Notes under the pieces: model-generated
What the model saw: only the letters and a program-made list of their open reading frames with translations
The model's database searches: none
What the model was told of the DNA's origin: nothing
Made by a program: the position numbers and the translations under genes
In this document: positions 32,876 to 46,100 of the stretch, piece by piece
Numbering within the stretch: position 1 is the stretch's first letter
Layout: each line of letters starts with the position of its first letter
Source of the DNA: Dipteronia dyeriana
Taxonomy: Eukaryota; Streptophyta; Magnoliopsida; Sapindales; Sapindaceae
Direction: 5' to 3'
Length of the DNA: 64,000 nt
Assembly: GCA_032871835.1 (NCBI GenBank)
Contig: CM065301.1
Span: 11,044,413 to 11,108,412 of the forward strand

Positions 32876-33270
32876 TGACGTAGCAGAAGCTAAATAATCT
32901 CGAATCCAAGAGAGAGTAGTGTTCAAAGAACAATTTTATTGATGAATGAATAATAATAATTCCTACAACCTCCCTGACTCTTTGCTTAAATAGAAAATAA
33001 ATAGAATCAACTAATATCAAGCAAGTTTGATTTATTTCCTAATCCTAAACGGACTGAAAAACTAATATCAAACAGGTTTGATTTATTTCCTAATCCTAAA
33101 CGGACTGAAAAAAAACTAATATCAAACAAGTTTGATTTATTTCCTATTTTCAAAACTAACAACTAATGTCTTGCAAAACAAGAAAATTCAACTAACAAGT
33201 AAACTAACTAACAATATCAACTTCCTCATAACTGATTCCCACGGCTGCAACTTCCTCATGTCCTACATCA
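32876..33270 (-). repeat. 5' LTR of gypsy copy A
   Basis: 395 bases, TG to CA on both strands, differing from the 3' LTR at eight positions (for example CAGAAGC for CGGAAGC, AGTAGTG for AGTTGTG). It is followed by the target duplication TCATC. Confidence 0.9.
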
Positions 33271-34795
33271 TCATCATTATGCATTGTTATGTGTACGGAA
33301 AACTATTCACGTAAAACTAATACTTATTTTTACTCGTACATCAGCCGCGTTTAAATAAGTTCTCTGTCATACGTTAGAATTTGACAGTCCTCTTACCATG
33401 CATAATGTTACCAATACAAGTGAATAAAATATTTTTGAAAAACAACTTGGAAATAGCAGTAAAATTTAATAAAACAACTGCTACGAATGATGAATAAACC
33501 GTCATAATTATATACATAAAGTTTAATCGTGTTCGTAAGTAGAAAAAAAAAATAGTACTATGAACACTATTCTTTTTATTTTACGGTACGAAGATATCGA
33601 TAATTTAAAGATTCAACAACATAAAAATCAATACTCATTATTTCCTGTATGTAACCTTCAAAATATTGATAAATCAAAACTAATATTGCTTATTACTTTA
33701 TGTAAGGTATATTTATATTCTGGAGGGATTTTACGTTTCGTTGTCAATCGTTTTTTATATGACAGAATAAAGTTTCTAACGATCGAAATTTCGTATATTT
33801 GATTTGTAGAAATATAAAGTTTGATAAAGTTGTTTCATGAAGTTAAGAAAGTTTTTATTGTCTCGGGAATATTATTTTCTAAACAAAACTCGTAAAATTT
33901 ACAGTGTCATGGAATCGTTCTGGTATAAATGACGTAAAGCATGTTTATGAATTAAATTACTTTGTTAGAACAAATAAGTGAAAGTAACAACTTTTTTAAT
34001 ACATAAAAAAGGGAATTCTTCTTACAAACGAAATTTAAGAATTTTGTCTAGACAACGTTTATCAAAATAATTAGTTTTCAAAATTAAAAAAAGGGTGTCC
34101 CCTTGCGAATACTTTTACTAGATAATTACGAATGAATCGATCACGACATAAACATATTAGCGAACACAGTAACAACTTCATATCTTAAACGACATATTAT
34201 TTTAAGTCAGATAATTTATAAATTCTACTTTTTCTTTTTTAGTTATTTTGCCAAAAAAAATATTAAATACGAAAGAGTATAATATCGAATATTAGGACAA
34301 TAAAGAGGAAAAACAAAAATGAAAAAAGAAAAAACAAAACTATTTTATCTAAATTGTGCATTATGCTACAGCCTTTATATTTTTCGAAGGTAGCTTTTCG
34401 TTTTGATTTATATCGACAAATAATCGTGTAACATATCAGAATGTTACCACTACGTATATTACTGAATAAAGTGGGGACCCGGTTCCTGAAAGTTTGGTCT
34501 TGTCACCAGACGTTTTAATTGATAATATTAAATTTATTTAGCGAGGTTTAGTTATATAATCGTAAATTAATATCAATCGAAACACTAGTTATATATCGGT
34601 TCAAGTATGTTCAATAAATGGGAAGTAAAGAATTAATGAAACGCTTTAAAAACTTAACTTGACCTATATTTTAACCTTTTATTAATTAGCTTGTCATACC
34701 CCATTGCAACACCATCGAGAAAGGAATGGGATCGATCACTAACAAACACCTTTTTGTAAGGAGACAAAATATATAACAGACTAATCTTTTACGTT

Positions 34796-35165
34796 ATGGC
34801 AGGTATACTCTTGCTTAATTGCCTTTTTCTTGCTGAGCGAGATAACCATTCATTCACTCGTGCTTGCTGCTCGCGACCTGGGAGAAGTTGTTGCCCTTCC
34901 CCCATTACCAAAAAGCACTCACGATTTCTTGGAGCAATGTGCGGCAAAACCGAAACCGGGGTGTGGTAATCAGCTCGCAGGCAGCCTGATCGGAATTGGA
35001 ACGGTCTCACCTGATTGTTGTCATAACCTTCCTACGTTCGGACGACCTTGCTATGATGAGTTTTTGGCTGTAAATCTTCCTTACCACAAAGTTGAGGCAG
35101 ACAAAGTTAAAGCTAATAGTTAAAAGGTTTGGAACGATTGTGCGAAAATCAAGCCTTCTGCTTGA
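34796..35165 (+). pseudogene. ECA1/prolamin-like secreted protein, array copy 4 (8-bp deletion and nonsense)
   Basis: ATG at 34796 is followed by GCAGGTATACTCTTGC: eight bases (CGGTAGCT of the intact copies) are missing, so the frame shifts inside the signal peptide. In the original frame the rest codes SCLIAFFLL, then all six Cys with substitutions (KPKPGC, LIGIG). GAA has become TAA in KANS*KV (about 35121), before the last Cys. The end is TGA 35165. The TATA box position reads ATTAATTAG. Non-functional. Confidence 0.82.
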
Positions 35166-36787
35166 GCATTATAAATTGTTTTATTTAATAAACATTTTGG
35201 TGCAAAATCACAGAGAGCTATAAAGGTTTATCTTCATCATTATGCATTGTTATGTGTACGGAAAACTATTCAAGTAAAACTAATACTTATTTTTACTCGT
35301 ACGTCAACCGCGTTTAAATAAGTTCTATGTCATACGTTAGAATTTGTCAGTCCTCTTACCTTGCCTAGTGTTACCAATACAAGTGAATAAAATATTTTCA
35401 AAAAATAACATGGAAGTAGTAGTAAAATTTAATAAACGACTGCTACGAATGATGAATAAACCGTCATAGTTATATACGTAAAGTTTAGGCGTGTCCGTAA
35501 GTAGAAAAAAAAAACAGTACTATGAACACTGTTCTTTTTTTTTTACGGTACGAAGATATCGATAATTTAAAGATTCGGCAACATAAAAACCAATACTCAT
35601 TATTTCATTTATGTAACCTTCAAAATATTGATAAATCAAAACTAATATTGCTTATTACTTTTATGTAAGGTATTGTTATATTCTGAACGGATTTTACGTT
35701 TGTTGTCAATCGTTTTTTATATGACAGAATAAAGTTTCTAACGATCGAAATTTCGTATATTTGATTCGTAGAAATAGAAAGCTTGATAAAGTTGTTTCAT
35801 GAAATTAAGAAAGTTTTTATTGTCTAGGGAATATTATTTTTCAAACAAAACTCGTAAATTTACAGTGTCATGGAATCGTTCTCGTATAAATGACGTACAT
35901 CTTGTTTATGAATTAAATTACTTTGTAAGAACAAATAAATGAAAGTAACAATTTTTTTAATACATAAAAAAGAGTATTCTTCTTACAAACGAAATTTACG
36001 TATTTTTTCTAGACAACGTTTCTCAAAATAATTAGTTTTTAAAATTAAAAAAAGGGTGTCCTCTTGCAAATACTTTTTCTAGATAATTACGAATGAATCG
36101 ATCACGACATAAGCATTTTGGCGAACACAGTAACAATTTCATATCTTAAACGACTTATTATTTTAAGTCGGATAATTTATAAATTCTACTTTTTCTTTTT
36201 TAGTTATTTGGCCAAAAAAAATATTAAATACGAAAGAGTGAAATATCTAATACAAGGACAATAAAGAGGAAAACAAAAATTAAAAAATAAATAACAAAAG
36301 TATTTCATGTAAATTGTGCATTATGCTACAGCTTTTATATTTTCCGAAGGTAGCTTTTTGTTTTGATTTATATCGACAACTAATCGTGTAACATATCAGA
36401 ATGTTACCACCACGCATATTACTGAATAAAGTGGGGACCCGGTTCCTGAAATTTTGGTCTCGTCACTGGACGTTTTAATTGATATCATTAAATTTCAAGA
36501 TGATTGAGCGAGGTTTATTTACATAATCGTAACTTAATATCAATTGAAACACTAGTTATATATCGGTTCAAGTAAGTTCAATAAATGCGAAGTAAAGAAT
36601 TAATGAAACGCTTTAAAAACTTAACTCGACCTATATTTTAACTTCTTATAAATGAGCTTGTCTTCCCCCATTGCAACACCATCGAGAAAGGAAAGGGATC
36701 GATCACTAACGAACACCTTTTTGTAAGGAGATTAAATATATAACAAACTAATCTTTTACGTTAAGGAGATTAAATATATAACAAACT

Positions 36788-37143
36788 CTTGCTTAATTAC
36801 CTTTTTCTTGTTGAGCGAGATAGCCATTCTTTCACCCGTGCTTGCTTCTCGCGACCTGGGAGAAGTTGTTGCTGTTCCCTTGTTACCAAATAGCACTCAC
36901 GATTTCTTAGAACAATGTGTGGCAAAACTGAAACCAAGGTGTGGTAATCAGCTCGCTGGAAGCCTGTTCGGAACTGGAACTGTCTCACCTGATAGTTGTC
37001 ATAACCTTCCTACGCTCGGACGACCTTGCTATGACGAGTTTTTGGCTGTAACTCTTCCTTACCACAAAGTTGATGCAGCCAAAGTTAAAGCTAAGAGTGA
37101 AAAGGTTTGGAACGATTGTGCAAAAATCAAGCCAACTGCTTGA
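36788..37143 (+). pseudogene. ECA1/prolamin-like secreted protein, array copy 5
   Basis: Same lesions as copy 2: the ATG segment is replaced by a repeated leader phrase and the Cys pair reads SPDSC. It has further changes of its own: LASRDLG for LAARDLG and VPLLPNS for VPPLPNS. Open to TGA 37143 from the signal peptide onward. It is the duplication partner of copy 2. Confidence 0.8.
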
Positions 37144-38747
37144 GCATTATAAATTGTTTTATTTAATAAACATTGTGATGCAAAATCACAGAGAGCTATA
37201 AAGGATTATCTTCATCATTATGCATTGTTATGTGCACGGAAAACTATTCACATAAAACTAATACTTATTTTTACTCGTACGCCAACCGCGTTTAAATAAG
37301 TTCTATGTCATACGTTTGAATTTAACGGTCCTCTTACCATGCATAGTGTTACCAATATAAGTGAATAAAATATTTTCAAAAAGTAACATGGAAGCAGCAG
37401 TAAATTTTAATAAAACGACTGCTACGAATGATGAATAAACCGTCATAGTTATATACGTAAAGTTTAATCGTGTTCGTAAGTAGAAAAAAAAACAGTACTA
37501 TGAACACTACTCATTTTATTTTACTGTACGAAGATATCGATAATTTAAAAATTCAGCAACATAAAAATCAATACTCATTATTTCTTATATGTAACCTTTA
37601 AAATATTGAGAAATCAAAACTAATATTGGTTATTTCTTTTAGGTAAGGTATATTTATATTCTGGAGGGATTTTACGTTTCGCTGTCAATCGTTTTTTATA
37701 TGACAGAATAAAGTTTATAACGATCGAAATTTCATATATTTGATTCGTAGAAGTAGAACGTTTGATAAAGTTGTTTCATGAAGTTAAGAAAGTTTTTATT
37801 GTCTCGGGAATATTATTTTCTAAACAAAACTCGTAAAATTTACAGTGTCATGGAATCGTTCTCGTATAAATGAAGTACATCATGTTTATGAATTAAATTA
37901 CTTTGTTAGAACAAATAAGTGAAAGTAACAAATTTTTTAATACATAAAAAAGGGAATTCTTCTTACAAACGAAATTTACGTATTTTGTCGAGACAACGTT
38001 TCTCAAACTAATTAGTTTTCAAAATAAAAAAAAAACGATGTCCCCTTACGAATACTTTTTCTAGATAATTACGAATGAATCGATCACGACATAAGCATAT
38101 TGGCGAACACAGTAACAATTTCATATCTTAAGCGACTTATTATTTTAAGACAAATAATTTATAAATTCTACTTTGTCTTTTTTAGTTATTTGGCCAAAAA
38201 AATATTAAACACGAAAGAGTATAATATCGAATACATGGAAAATAAAGAGGAAAAACAACATTGAAAAAAGAAAAAAACCAAACTATTTTTGTGTAAATTG
38301 TGCATTTTGCTACAGCCTTTATATTTTCCGAAGGTAGCTTTATGTTTTGATTTATATCGACAACTAATCGTGTAACATATCAGAATGTTACCACCACGTA
38401 TATTACTGAATAAAGTGGGGAACCGGTTCCTGAAAGTTTGGTCTTGTCACTGGACGTTTTAATTGATATCATTAAATTTCAAGATGATTGAGCGAGGTTT
38501 TTTTCACATAATCGTAACTTAATATCAATCGAAACACTAGTTATATATCGGTTCAAGTAAGTTCAATAAATGTGAAGTAAAGAATTAATGAAACGCTTTA
38601 AAAACTTAACTCGACCTGTATTTTAACTTCTTATAAATGAGCTTGTCATCCCCTATTGCAACACCATTGAGAGAGGAAAGGGATCGATCACTAACGAACA
38701 CCTTTAATTAAGGAGATAAAATATATAACAGACTAATCTTTTACGTT

Positions 38748-39125
38748 ATGACAGGTATCGGTAGCTACTCTTGCTTAATTTCCTTTTTCTTGTTGAGCGA
38801 GATAGCCCTTCCTTCGCCCGTGCTTACTGCTCGCGACCTGGGGGAAGTTGTTGCTCTTCCCCCGTTACCAAAGAGCACTCATGATTTCTAGGAGCAATGT
38901 GCGGCAAAACTAAAATCGGGGTGTGGTAATCAGCTCGCAGGAAGCCTGTTCGGAACTGGAATGGTCTCACCTGATTGTTGTCATAACCTTTCTACGTTCG
39001 GACGACCTTGCTATGACGAGTTTTTGGCTGTAACTCTTCCTTACCACAAAGTTGATGCAGCCAAAGTTAAAGCTAAGAGTGAAAAGGTTTGGAACGATTG
39101 TGCGAAAATCAGGCCTTCTGCTTGA
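38748..39125 (+). pseudogene. ECA1/prolamin-like secreted protein, array copy 6 (nonsense)
   Basis: Duplicate of copy 3 with the same TAG before the first Cys (HDF*EQC, about 38889). All six Cys follow in frame to TGA 39125. The downstream AATAAAC is changed to AGTAAAC relative to copy 3. Gypsy copy B begins 74 bases later. Confidence 0.82.
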
Positions 39126-39526
39126 GCATTATAAATTGTTTTATTTAGTAAACACTGTGATGCAAAATCACAGAGAGCTATAAAGGTTTATCTTCATTTG
39201 ATGTAGCGGAAGCTAAATAATCTCGAATCCACGAGAGAGTTGTGTTCAAAGAAAAATTTTATTGATGAATGAATAATAATAATTCCTACAACCTCCCTGA
39301 CTCTTTGCTTAAATAGAAAATAAATAGAATCAACTAATATCAAACAAGTTTGATTTATTTCCTAATCCTAAACGGACTGAAAAACTAATATCAAACAGGT
39401 TTGATTTATTTCCTAATCCTAAACGGACTGAAAAAAATCTAATATCAAACAAGTTTGATTTATTTCCTATTTTCAAAACTAACAACTAATGTCTTGCAAA
39501 ACAAGAAAATTCAACTAACAAGTAAA

Positions 39527-41125
39527 CTAACTAACAATATCAACTTCCTCATGACTGATTCCCACGGCTACAACTTCCTCATGTCCTACATCAGTCTCCT
39601 CCTCTTGAAAACAAACTCGTCCTGAGTCATCCGAATACAAGGGCACATCCTCATGGTACTCTGAAAGATCGGCTACATTGAACGTATTGAAGATGTTCCA
39701 ATTATCTGGCAGCTGTAGGATATAGGCATTGTCATTAATTTTCTTGGCGACCCTGAAAGGTCCATACTTTCGTTTATGTAGCTTAGTTCGGATTCCAGGA
39801 AACCAATTTTTTCGTAAATAGGCCATCACCAAATCTCCCTCTGCGAACTCTTTCTTGCCCCGATGTTGGTCTGCAGCAGTTTTGTAAGCAGAATTAGCAG
39901 CCTCCAAGCTAGCTTGCACTTCCGAATGTAGTTGTTGAATCCGTTCAGCTAGATTTTCTCCAGCTGTACTGACTTTCGGTTGGATTGGTAATGTGACCAG
40001 GTCCATCGCGTGTTTTGGCTGCTGAGTATATACAACTTTAAAAGGAGTTTTATTCGTCGAGCGATTGGTCATACTGTTGTATGCAAATTCTGCTTGAGCC
40101 AGGTCAAGATCCCATCGTTTTGGCTTTTCTCTGCTGATACATCGTAACATATTACCCAAAGTACGGTTTACCATCTCAGTTTGGCCGTCCGTTTGTGGAT
40201 GGAAAGCACTGTTGAACTGCAATTGGGTATCAAATTTCTTCCACAAGGTCCTCCAAAAATGGCTTACGAATTTGACGTCACAATCTGATGTGATGGTCTT
40301 TAGAACTCCATGTAAATGTACCACTTCGCGAAAAAACAAGTCGGCATTATTGCTTGCATCTGCAGTCTTTTTACAGGCGAAGAAATGCGCCATTTTTGAA
40401 AACCGGTCGACCACCACCATGATGGAAGCTTTTTCCCTCTGAGTTTGTGGTAATCCAAGCACAAAGTCCATCGACAAATCTTCCCAAATTGTCTTCGGAA
40501 CGGGCAGGGGAGTATATAAACCGGTATTTTGGGACTGTCCTTTCGATTCCTGACACACTCGACAGTGTTGGACGATTTTCCCCAAGTCTCTCTTCAGCTG
40601 CGTCCAGTAATAACGATCGGTGATCAACGTGATTGTCTTGTCACGTCCCAAGTGACCGCCCAATCCACCTCCTTGAAGTTCCTGCATAATCTTCTCCCGC
40701 AATGACCCTTTTGGAATGCATAATTTATTGGATTTAAATAAATATCCATCGTGTATCAGAAAGTCACCTACATTTTGGTGAGTGCTGCACTTGTCCCACA
40801 CTTCCTTGAAGTCCTCATCAGTGACATATTGGTCTTTCAAAGTCTCAAAACCAGTGATCTCAGCTTCTACCGTCACCAGCAGTGTGGTCCGCCTACTCAA
40901 TGCGTCAGCGACTTTGTTCATCAGTCCAGCTTTGTGTTTTAGGGAAAAGGTAAATTTTTGCATGTATGTGATCCATTGGGCATGCATGTTGTTCATGTGG
41001 TGTTGGTTGTTGATGAATTTTAGAGCTTGATGATCACCGTACAACACGAATTCCTTTTGGATCAAGTAATGCTGCCAATGCATGAGAGCTCGGTAGACAG
41101 CATAATTTTTTTTTTCGTAGGTCAT
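39527..41125 (-). pseudogene. gypsy RNase H end and integrase, copy B
   Basis: 532 codons, as in copy A except for Ala instead of Asp in [12 protein letters not shown]. Ala is the usual family residue, so copy A is the changed one. It is preceded by the same TAG and has the same Gln in the zinc domain. It overlaps the 3' LTR in the same way. Confidence 0.85.
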
Positions 41126-42081
41126 CTATCGCTGTCTCGTGTCACTTAATTTTTCACTAAAGAATTCCACCGGTCTACCTTCTTGAGATAAAATGGCCCC
41201 AATTCCCTTTCCTGAAGCATCACAATCGACTTCGAATAACTTGTCAAAATCTGGTAATGCGAGGACAGGAGTTGTGCTTAGTTTCTCTTTCAGTAGCGCG
41301 AAGCTTGTTTCTTGCTCTTCTGCCCATCGAAAACAGCCTTTTTTTGTGTATTCAGTCAATGGTGCTACCAAGCTGCTGAAATTTCGAATGAACCTTCGGT
41401 AGAACGTTGCTAACCCATGGAAGCTTCGCACGTCTGTCACCATTGATGGGGTCGGCCATTCACGAATTACCTTGACCTTTGCCTCATCCACTTGGACCCC
41501 ATTCTTTCCCACGATAAACCCCAAAAAAACCAACTGGTCTTGCAAGAAATTACACTTATTCTTGTTCACGTACAGGTGATTTTTCTGCAGTACTATTAAC
41601 ACTTCTCTCAGGTGTCTCAAGTGTGTCTCTTCATCTGGGCTGTAAATAAGAATATCGTCGAAGTAAACAACGACAAATTTGTATGAAAAAGGTCTCAGTA
41701 CCTGATTCATGAGTCTCATAAAGTGCTTGGAGCGTTGGAGAGACCGAACGGCATCACAGACCATTCGTACAACCCTTCACGCGTTTTAAACGCGGTTTTC
41801 CACTCGTCTCCCGGCCTAATCCGAATCTGATGGTACCCGCTTCGCAGGTCAATTTTGGAGAACACTTTTGCTCCTCTCAATTGGTTGATCATGTATTGGA
41901 TTGTGGGTATCGGGTGACGGTAAAGGATTGTAATTTTATTGATTGCCCGGCTGTCAATATACATTCGTCAAGTTCCATCTTTCTTGGGTACTAGTAATGC
42001 AGGCACTGCACAAAGGCTCTTGCTCTCCTGGATGTATCCCTTCTGTAACAAATCATCATCTTGACTTTGTAGTATCTTGTG
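41126..42081 (-). pseudogene. gypsy reverse transcriptase, copy B
   Basis: Same frameshift (41716-41764) and stops as copy A, with YFDD intact. The shared lesions show that RT was already broken before the duplication. Confidence 0.85.
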
Positions 42082-42828
42082 TTATTGTGGACTCATCTTA
42101 TAGTGTGCTAGGTTTGGTAGACTCGCTCCTGGAATCAGATCAATTTGATGTTGTATTTCTCGTATTGGTGGTAATCCCAATGGTAGTTCTTTTGGTGTAA
42201 GTTCAGAAAACTCGGTCACCAAAGGAAGAACCTTTTCGGGTATTGTTTCCTCTTCCATGTCATCCTCTTGAGTTAACAACGCACAAGCTTGGCATTCCTC
42301 GGTCACATGAGTTGTTGCCATGGCTAGGAAATTTTCTCCTTCCTCTAGCCGGGTCTCTGTCTTCAAAGTAGGTGGTTTTAATATGATTTTTTTCCCTTTC
42401 CACCATAATTCGTAGGTATTGGCTCTTCTTTTGAAAATGATGTCCACATCGTATTGCCATGGTCTTCCTAACAAAATCTGGCAAGCATCCAGAACCACTA
42501 CATCACACACAATCTCATCTTTGTAATTCTTACCAATTGATAGCGGTACTTTGCACACTTCATCGACTACATATGCAGCGCCTTCCACCTTTCGAATCCA
42601 ACGCAAGCCATAGGGTTGTGGGTGTTTCGCAGTGGACAGTTTCACCTTTCGAACCAGCTCTTTGGACACCAAGTTCTTTGAACTAACTGTGTCTATCACT
42701 ACCTTCGCTATCACCCCATTGATAAGGGCATTGGTTCGGAAGACTTGATGGCGAGTCGAAAGTTCTGGTCCCCTTTTTGATGTCAAGAAAACCCTTTGAA
42801 CGATACAATTTATTTTTTTTGTCTTCAC
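42082..42828 (-). pseudogene. gypsy protease region, copy B
   Basis: Frame and VIDTVSS motif as in copy A. One silent change was noted (GGTCACC for GGTTACC near 42217). Confidence 0.75.
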
Positions 42829-42981
42829 CTTTTTTGCTTCTAGATTTTCTGCCGAGCTGTGCTGTGTAGATTTCTTTAATAATAATTTTTTTTTTGTCTG
42901 ACTTTCACACGGTTAATGCATCACCATTCCAACGAAGTCGTCATCCTCACCCTCCTCAATTCCATCGACCACCTCTGTTTC

Positions 42982-44136
42982 CTAACCATTGTCCCCTTCT
43001 TCTTCACAGTCACCTTCAACAAAATTGACAGCAGGTCTTTGTGGGCATTGATTCGAACGGTGTCCAGGTTGGTGACATCTGTAGCATAGTGAGGGCATTG
43101 GTTTAGCATAAGGATTCCATGCTTGTTGTGGAGCAGATCTCCTTGGTCGACCATCAGTAGTCACGATCTCAGTGGCTGGTTCAGTTATTGGCGTTACTTT
43201 GCTTGGACCTGCTTGGAACTGCTGGTTTGTGAACTTGGTTAGCACAAGAGGTGCTAGGATGGGCTCTTCAGCCTTTCGTGCCAAATCGAAAGCTTGTCCG
43301 AGCGTGAATGTATTAAGCATCTTCATTTGGTCTTGTATTTTCCGTTTCAAACCTCCTCTAAACCTTGCGATTTGCATGTTTTCATTGTCTGGCAGCAAGT
43401 TCCGCGAATTTAGTCGAATGAACTCATCGATGTATTCTTCCACAGTCCGATTCCCCTGTTTGCAGTTCTGTAACTGTACATATAAACGCTGCTCATAATC
43501 AAGAGGTAGGAACTTACCCATGAATTTACTTTTCATCTTCTCTCACGTTGCAATCGGAGGTTTTCTGTCCAGCACTCGCTTGTTTTTCAGGTACTTCCAA
43601 TATGCTGCAGCCGATCCTTTCAATTTATTGGCCACCACTTTGAGTTTTCGGTCTTCAGAACAGTCCATCACCCCAAATCCTGTCTCAACCTCGTCAATCC
43701 AAGAGAAAAATTCATCCACATTCTGTGTTCCTTTGAAGATTGGCATCTCCACATTAAGTTTATAATCTCGGTCACCTTGGGTTCTCCTCGGAGCCTGATT
43801 TTCAGATTCCATCAATTGAGAATTTGGGGACAAAAACATGGATAACGATTGTGTGTTTTAGACTTGCGGTGTGTTTTCAGGATTACGTGTCAAGGACGTC
43901 GGGCCACGAGTGATCTCATCTACCCCTCTACGTCACTGGTTGTCTACCCTGTTGCCATTAGGGAACAACACCTCTAATCTTTGAAGAACCTTCTCAAGCT
44001 GAGCCTGCAGTAACGGAACCCCATCGATTAGTGGACGAATGTAATTGATGGTGGCAGTAACAACCCCGGTTGCTATTGCCCTTATTCGCTGATCGTCGTC
44101 AGTCAAACAATTACTCCCAATATCGTCGCGCGCCAT
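42982..44136 (-). pseudogene. gypsy gag, copy B
   Basis: Same single reading frame with three nonsense codons as copy A, and a CCHC knuckle near 43073-43113. It differs by Ala for Ser in NQAPRRT (about 43793). Confidence 0.8.
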
Positions 44137-44173
44137 CAGAAATTTTGCTAAGGGCGTAGGCTCTGATACCACT

Positions 44174-44568
44174 TGACGTAGCAGAAGCTAAATAATCTCG
44201 AATCCAAGAGAGAGTAGTGTTCAAAGAACAATTTTATTGATGAATGAATAATAATAATTCCTACAACCTCCCTGACTCTTTGCTTAAATAGAAAATAAAT
44301 AGAATCAACTAATATCAAGCAAGTTTGATTTATTTCCTAATCCTAAACGGACTGAAAAACTAATATCAAACAGGTTTGATTTATTTCCTAATCCTAAACG
44401 GACTGAAAAAAAACTAATATCAAACAAGTTTGATTTATTTCCTATTTTCAAAACTAACAACTAATGTCTTGCAAAACAAGAAAATTCAACTAACAAGTAA
44501 ACTAACTAACAATATCAACTTCCTCATAACTGATTCCCACGGCTGCAACTTCCTCATGTCCTACATCA
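44174..44568 (-). repeat. 5' LTR of gypsy copy B
   Basis: I noticed no difference from the 5' LTR of copy A at 32876-33270, while it differs from its own 3' LTR at the same eight positions (plus the LTR-edge change). This is the pattern expected of segmental duplication, not a second insertion. Confidence 0.9.
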
Positions 44569-45784
44569 TCATCATTATGCATTGTTATGTGTACGGAAAA
44601 CTATTCACGTAAAACTAATACTTATTTTTACTCGTACATCAGCCGCGTTTAAATAAGTTCTCTGTCATACGTTAGAATTTGACAGTCCTCTTACCATGCA
44701 TAATGTTACCAATACAAGTGAATAAAATATTTTTGAAAAACAACTTGGAAATAGCAGTAAAATTTAATAAAACAACTGCTACGAATGATGAATAAACCGT
44801 CATAATTATATACATAAAGTTTAATCGTGTTCGTAAGTAGAAAAAAAAAACAGTACTATGAACACTATTCTTTTTATTTTACGGTACGAAGATATCGATA
44901 ATTTAAAGATTCAACAACATAAAAATCAATACTCATTATTTCCTGTATGTAACCTTCAAAATATTGATAAATCAAAACTAATATTGCTTATTACTTTATG
45001 TAAGGTATATTTATATTCTGGAGGGATTTTACGTTTCGTTGTCAATCGTTTTTTATATGACAGAATAAAGTTTCTAACGATCGAAATTTCGTATATTTGA
45101 TTTGTAGAAATATAAAGTTTGATAAAGTTGTTTCATGAAGTTAAGAAAGTTTTTATTGTCTCGGGAATATTATTTTCTAAACAAAACTCGTAAAATTTAC
45201 AGTGTCATGGAATCGTTCTGGTATAAATGACGTAAAGCATGTTTATGTATTAAATTACTTTGTTAGAACAAATAAGTGAAAGTAACAACTTTTTTAATAC
45301 ATAAAAAAGGGAATTCTTCTTACAAACGAAATTTAAGAATTTTGTCTAGACAACGTTTATCAAAATAATTAGTTTTCAAAATTAAAAAAAGGGTGTCCCC
45401 TTGCGAATACTTTTACTAGATAATTACGAATGAATCGATCACGACATAAACATATTAGCGAACACAGTAACAACTTCATATCTTAAACGACATATTATTT
45501 TAAGTCAGATAATTTATAAATTCTACTTTTTCTTTTTTAGTTATTTTGCCAAAAAAAATATTAAATACGAAAGAGTATAATATCGAATATTAGGACAATA
45601 AAGAGGAAAAACAAAAATGAAAAAAGAAAAAACAAAACTATTTTATCTAAATTGTGCATTATGCTACAGCCTTTATATTTTTCGAAGGTAGCTTTTCGTT
45701 TTGATTTATATCGACAAATAATCGTGTAACATATCAGAATGTTACCACTACGTATATTACTGAATAAAGTGGGGACCCGGTTCC

Positions 45785-45900
45785 TGAAATTTTGGTCTCG
45801 TCACTGGACGTTTTAATTGATATCATTAAATTTCAAGATGATTGAGCGAGGTTTATTTACATAATCGTAACTTAATATCAATTGAAACACTAGTTATATA
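45785..45900 (+). repeat. gene-conversion patch between array units
   Basis: In unit 7 the stretch with CTGAAATTTTGGTCTCGTCA, TTTCAAGATGATTGAGCGAG and TCAATTGAAACACTAG matches unit 5 (36440-36560). Its true duplicate in unit 4 (34488-34600) reads CTGAAAGTTTGGTCTTGTCA and lacks the AAGATGATTG part. On both sides unit 7 again matches unit 4 (for example AGTATGTTCAATAAATGGG after the patch). The tract also accounts for the 7-base change in offset. Confidence 0.85.
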
Positions 45901-46100
45901 TCGGTTCAAGTATGTTCAATAAATGGGAAGTAAAGAATTAATGAAACGCTTTAAAAACTTAACTTGACCTATATTTTAACCTTTTATTAATTAGCTTGTC
46001 ATACCCCATTGCAACACCATCGAGAAAGGAATGGGATCGATCACTAACAAACACCTTTTTGTAAGGAGACAAAATATATAACAGACTAATCTTTTACGTT

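Larger units (their letters stand above)
27901..33270 (-). mobile_element. Ty3/gypsy retrotransposon (chromovirus/Reina-like), copy A
   Basis: Complete 5370-base element on the - strand: 395-base LTRs at both ends, perfect 5-bp target duplication TCATC (27896-27900, 33271-33275), an initiator-Met-tRNA primer site and a polypurine tract. Gag, PR, RT, RH and INT lie in order. The short LTRs and the ending [13 protein letters not shown] resemble Reina-type chromoviruses, but I see no clear chromodomain. The LTRs differ at 8 of 395 positions. Stops in gag, a frameshift in RT, a stop before RNase H and two lost catalytic or zinc residues show that it was dead before the 11.3 kb duplication, since copy B shares them. 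Confidence 0.9.
25170..36470 (+). repeat. 11.3 kb segmental tandem duplication, copy A
   Basis: Near-identity with 36470-47770 at a constant offset of 11298 bases (later 11305). It begins between about 25165 and 25170, before which the two differ clearly. It spans gene copies 2, 3 and 4 and one complete gypsy element. I noted only about fifteen single-base differences, for example in gene copy 2, near the left LTR edge and within RNase H of the gypsy. Both edges fall at the same place in the array unit, as unequal crossing-over would produce. Confidence 0.9.
39199..44568 (-). mobile_element. Ty3/gypsy retrotransposon, copy B (duplicated in place)
   Basis: Same element as 27901-33270, carried along in the 11.3 kb duplication rather than inserted anew: flanks, length and all disabling changes match. 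LTRs are 39199-39593 and 44174-44568. The left target copy has become TCATT (39194-39198) and the LTR starts TGATGTAG instead of TGACGTAG; the right copy is still TCATC. Few private differences exist, including NYAVYR where copy A has NYDVYR and NQAPRRT for NQSPRRT in gag. Confidence 0.92.

Noticed and set aside
34789..35010. Reverse-strand frames of 60-73 codons opposite each ECA1-like gene
   Set aside because: They mirror the conserved coding strand in every unit (also near 14909, 25499, 36797, 46094, 48090) and have no family features of their own.
39199..44568. Second gypsy as an independent insertion
   Set aside because: Its flanks, target site and all lesions equal those of 27901-33270, so it was copied by segmental duplication.
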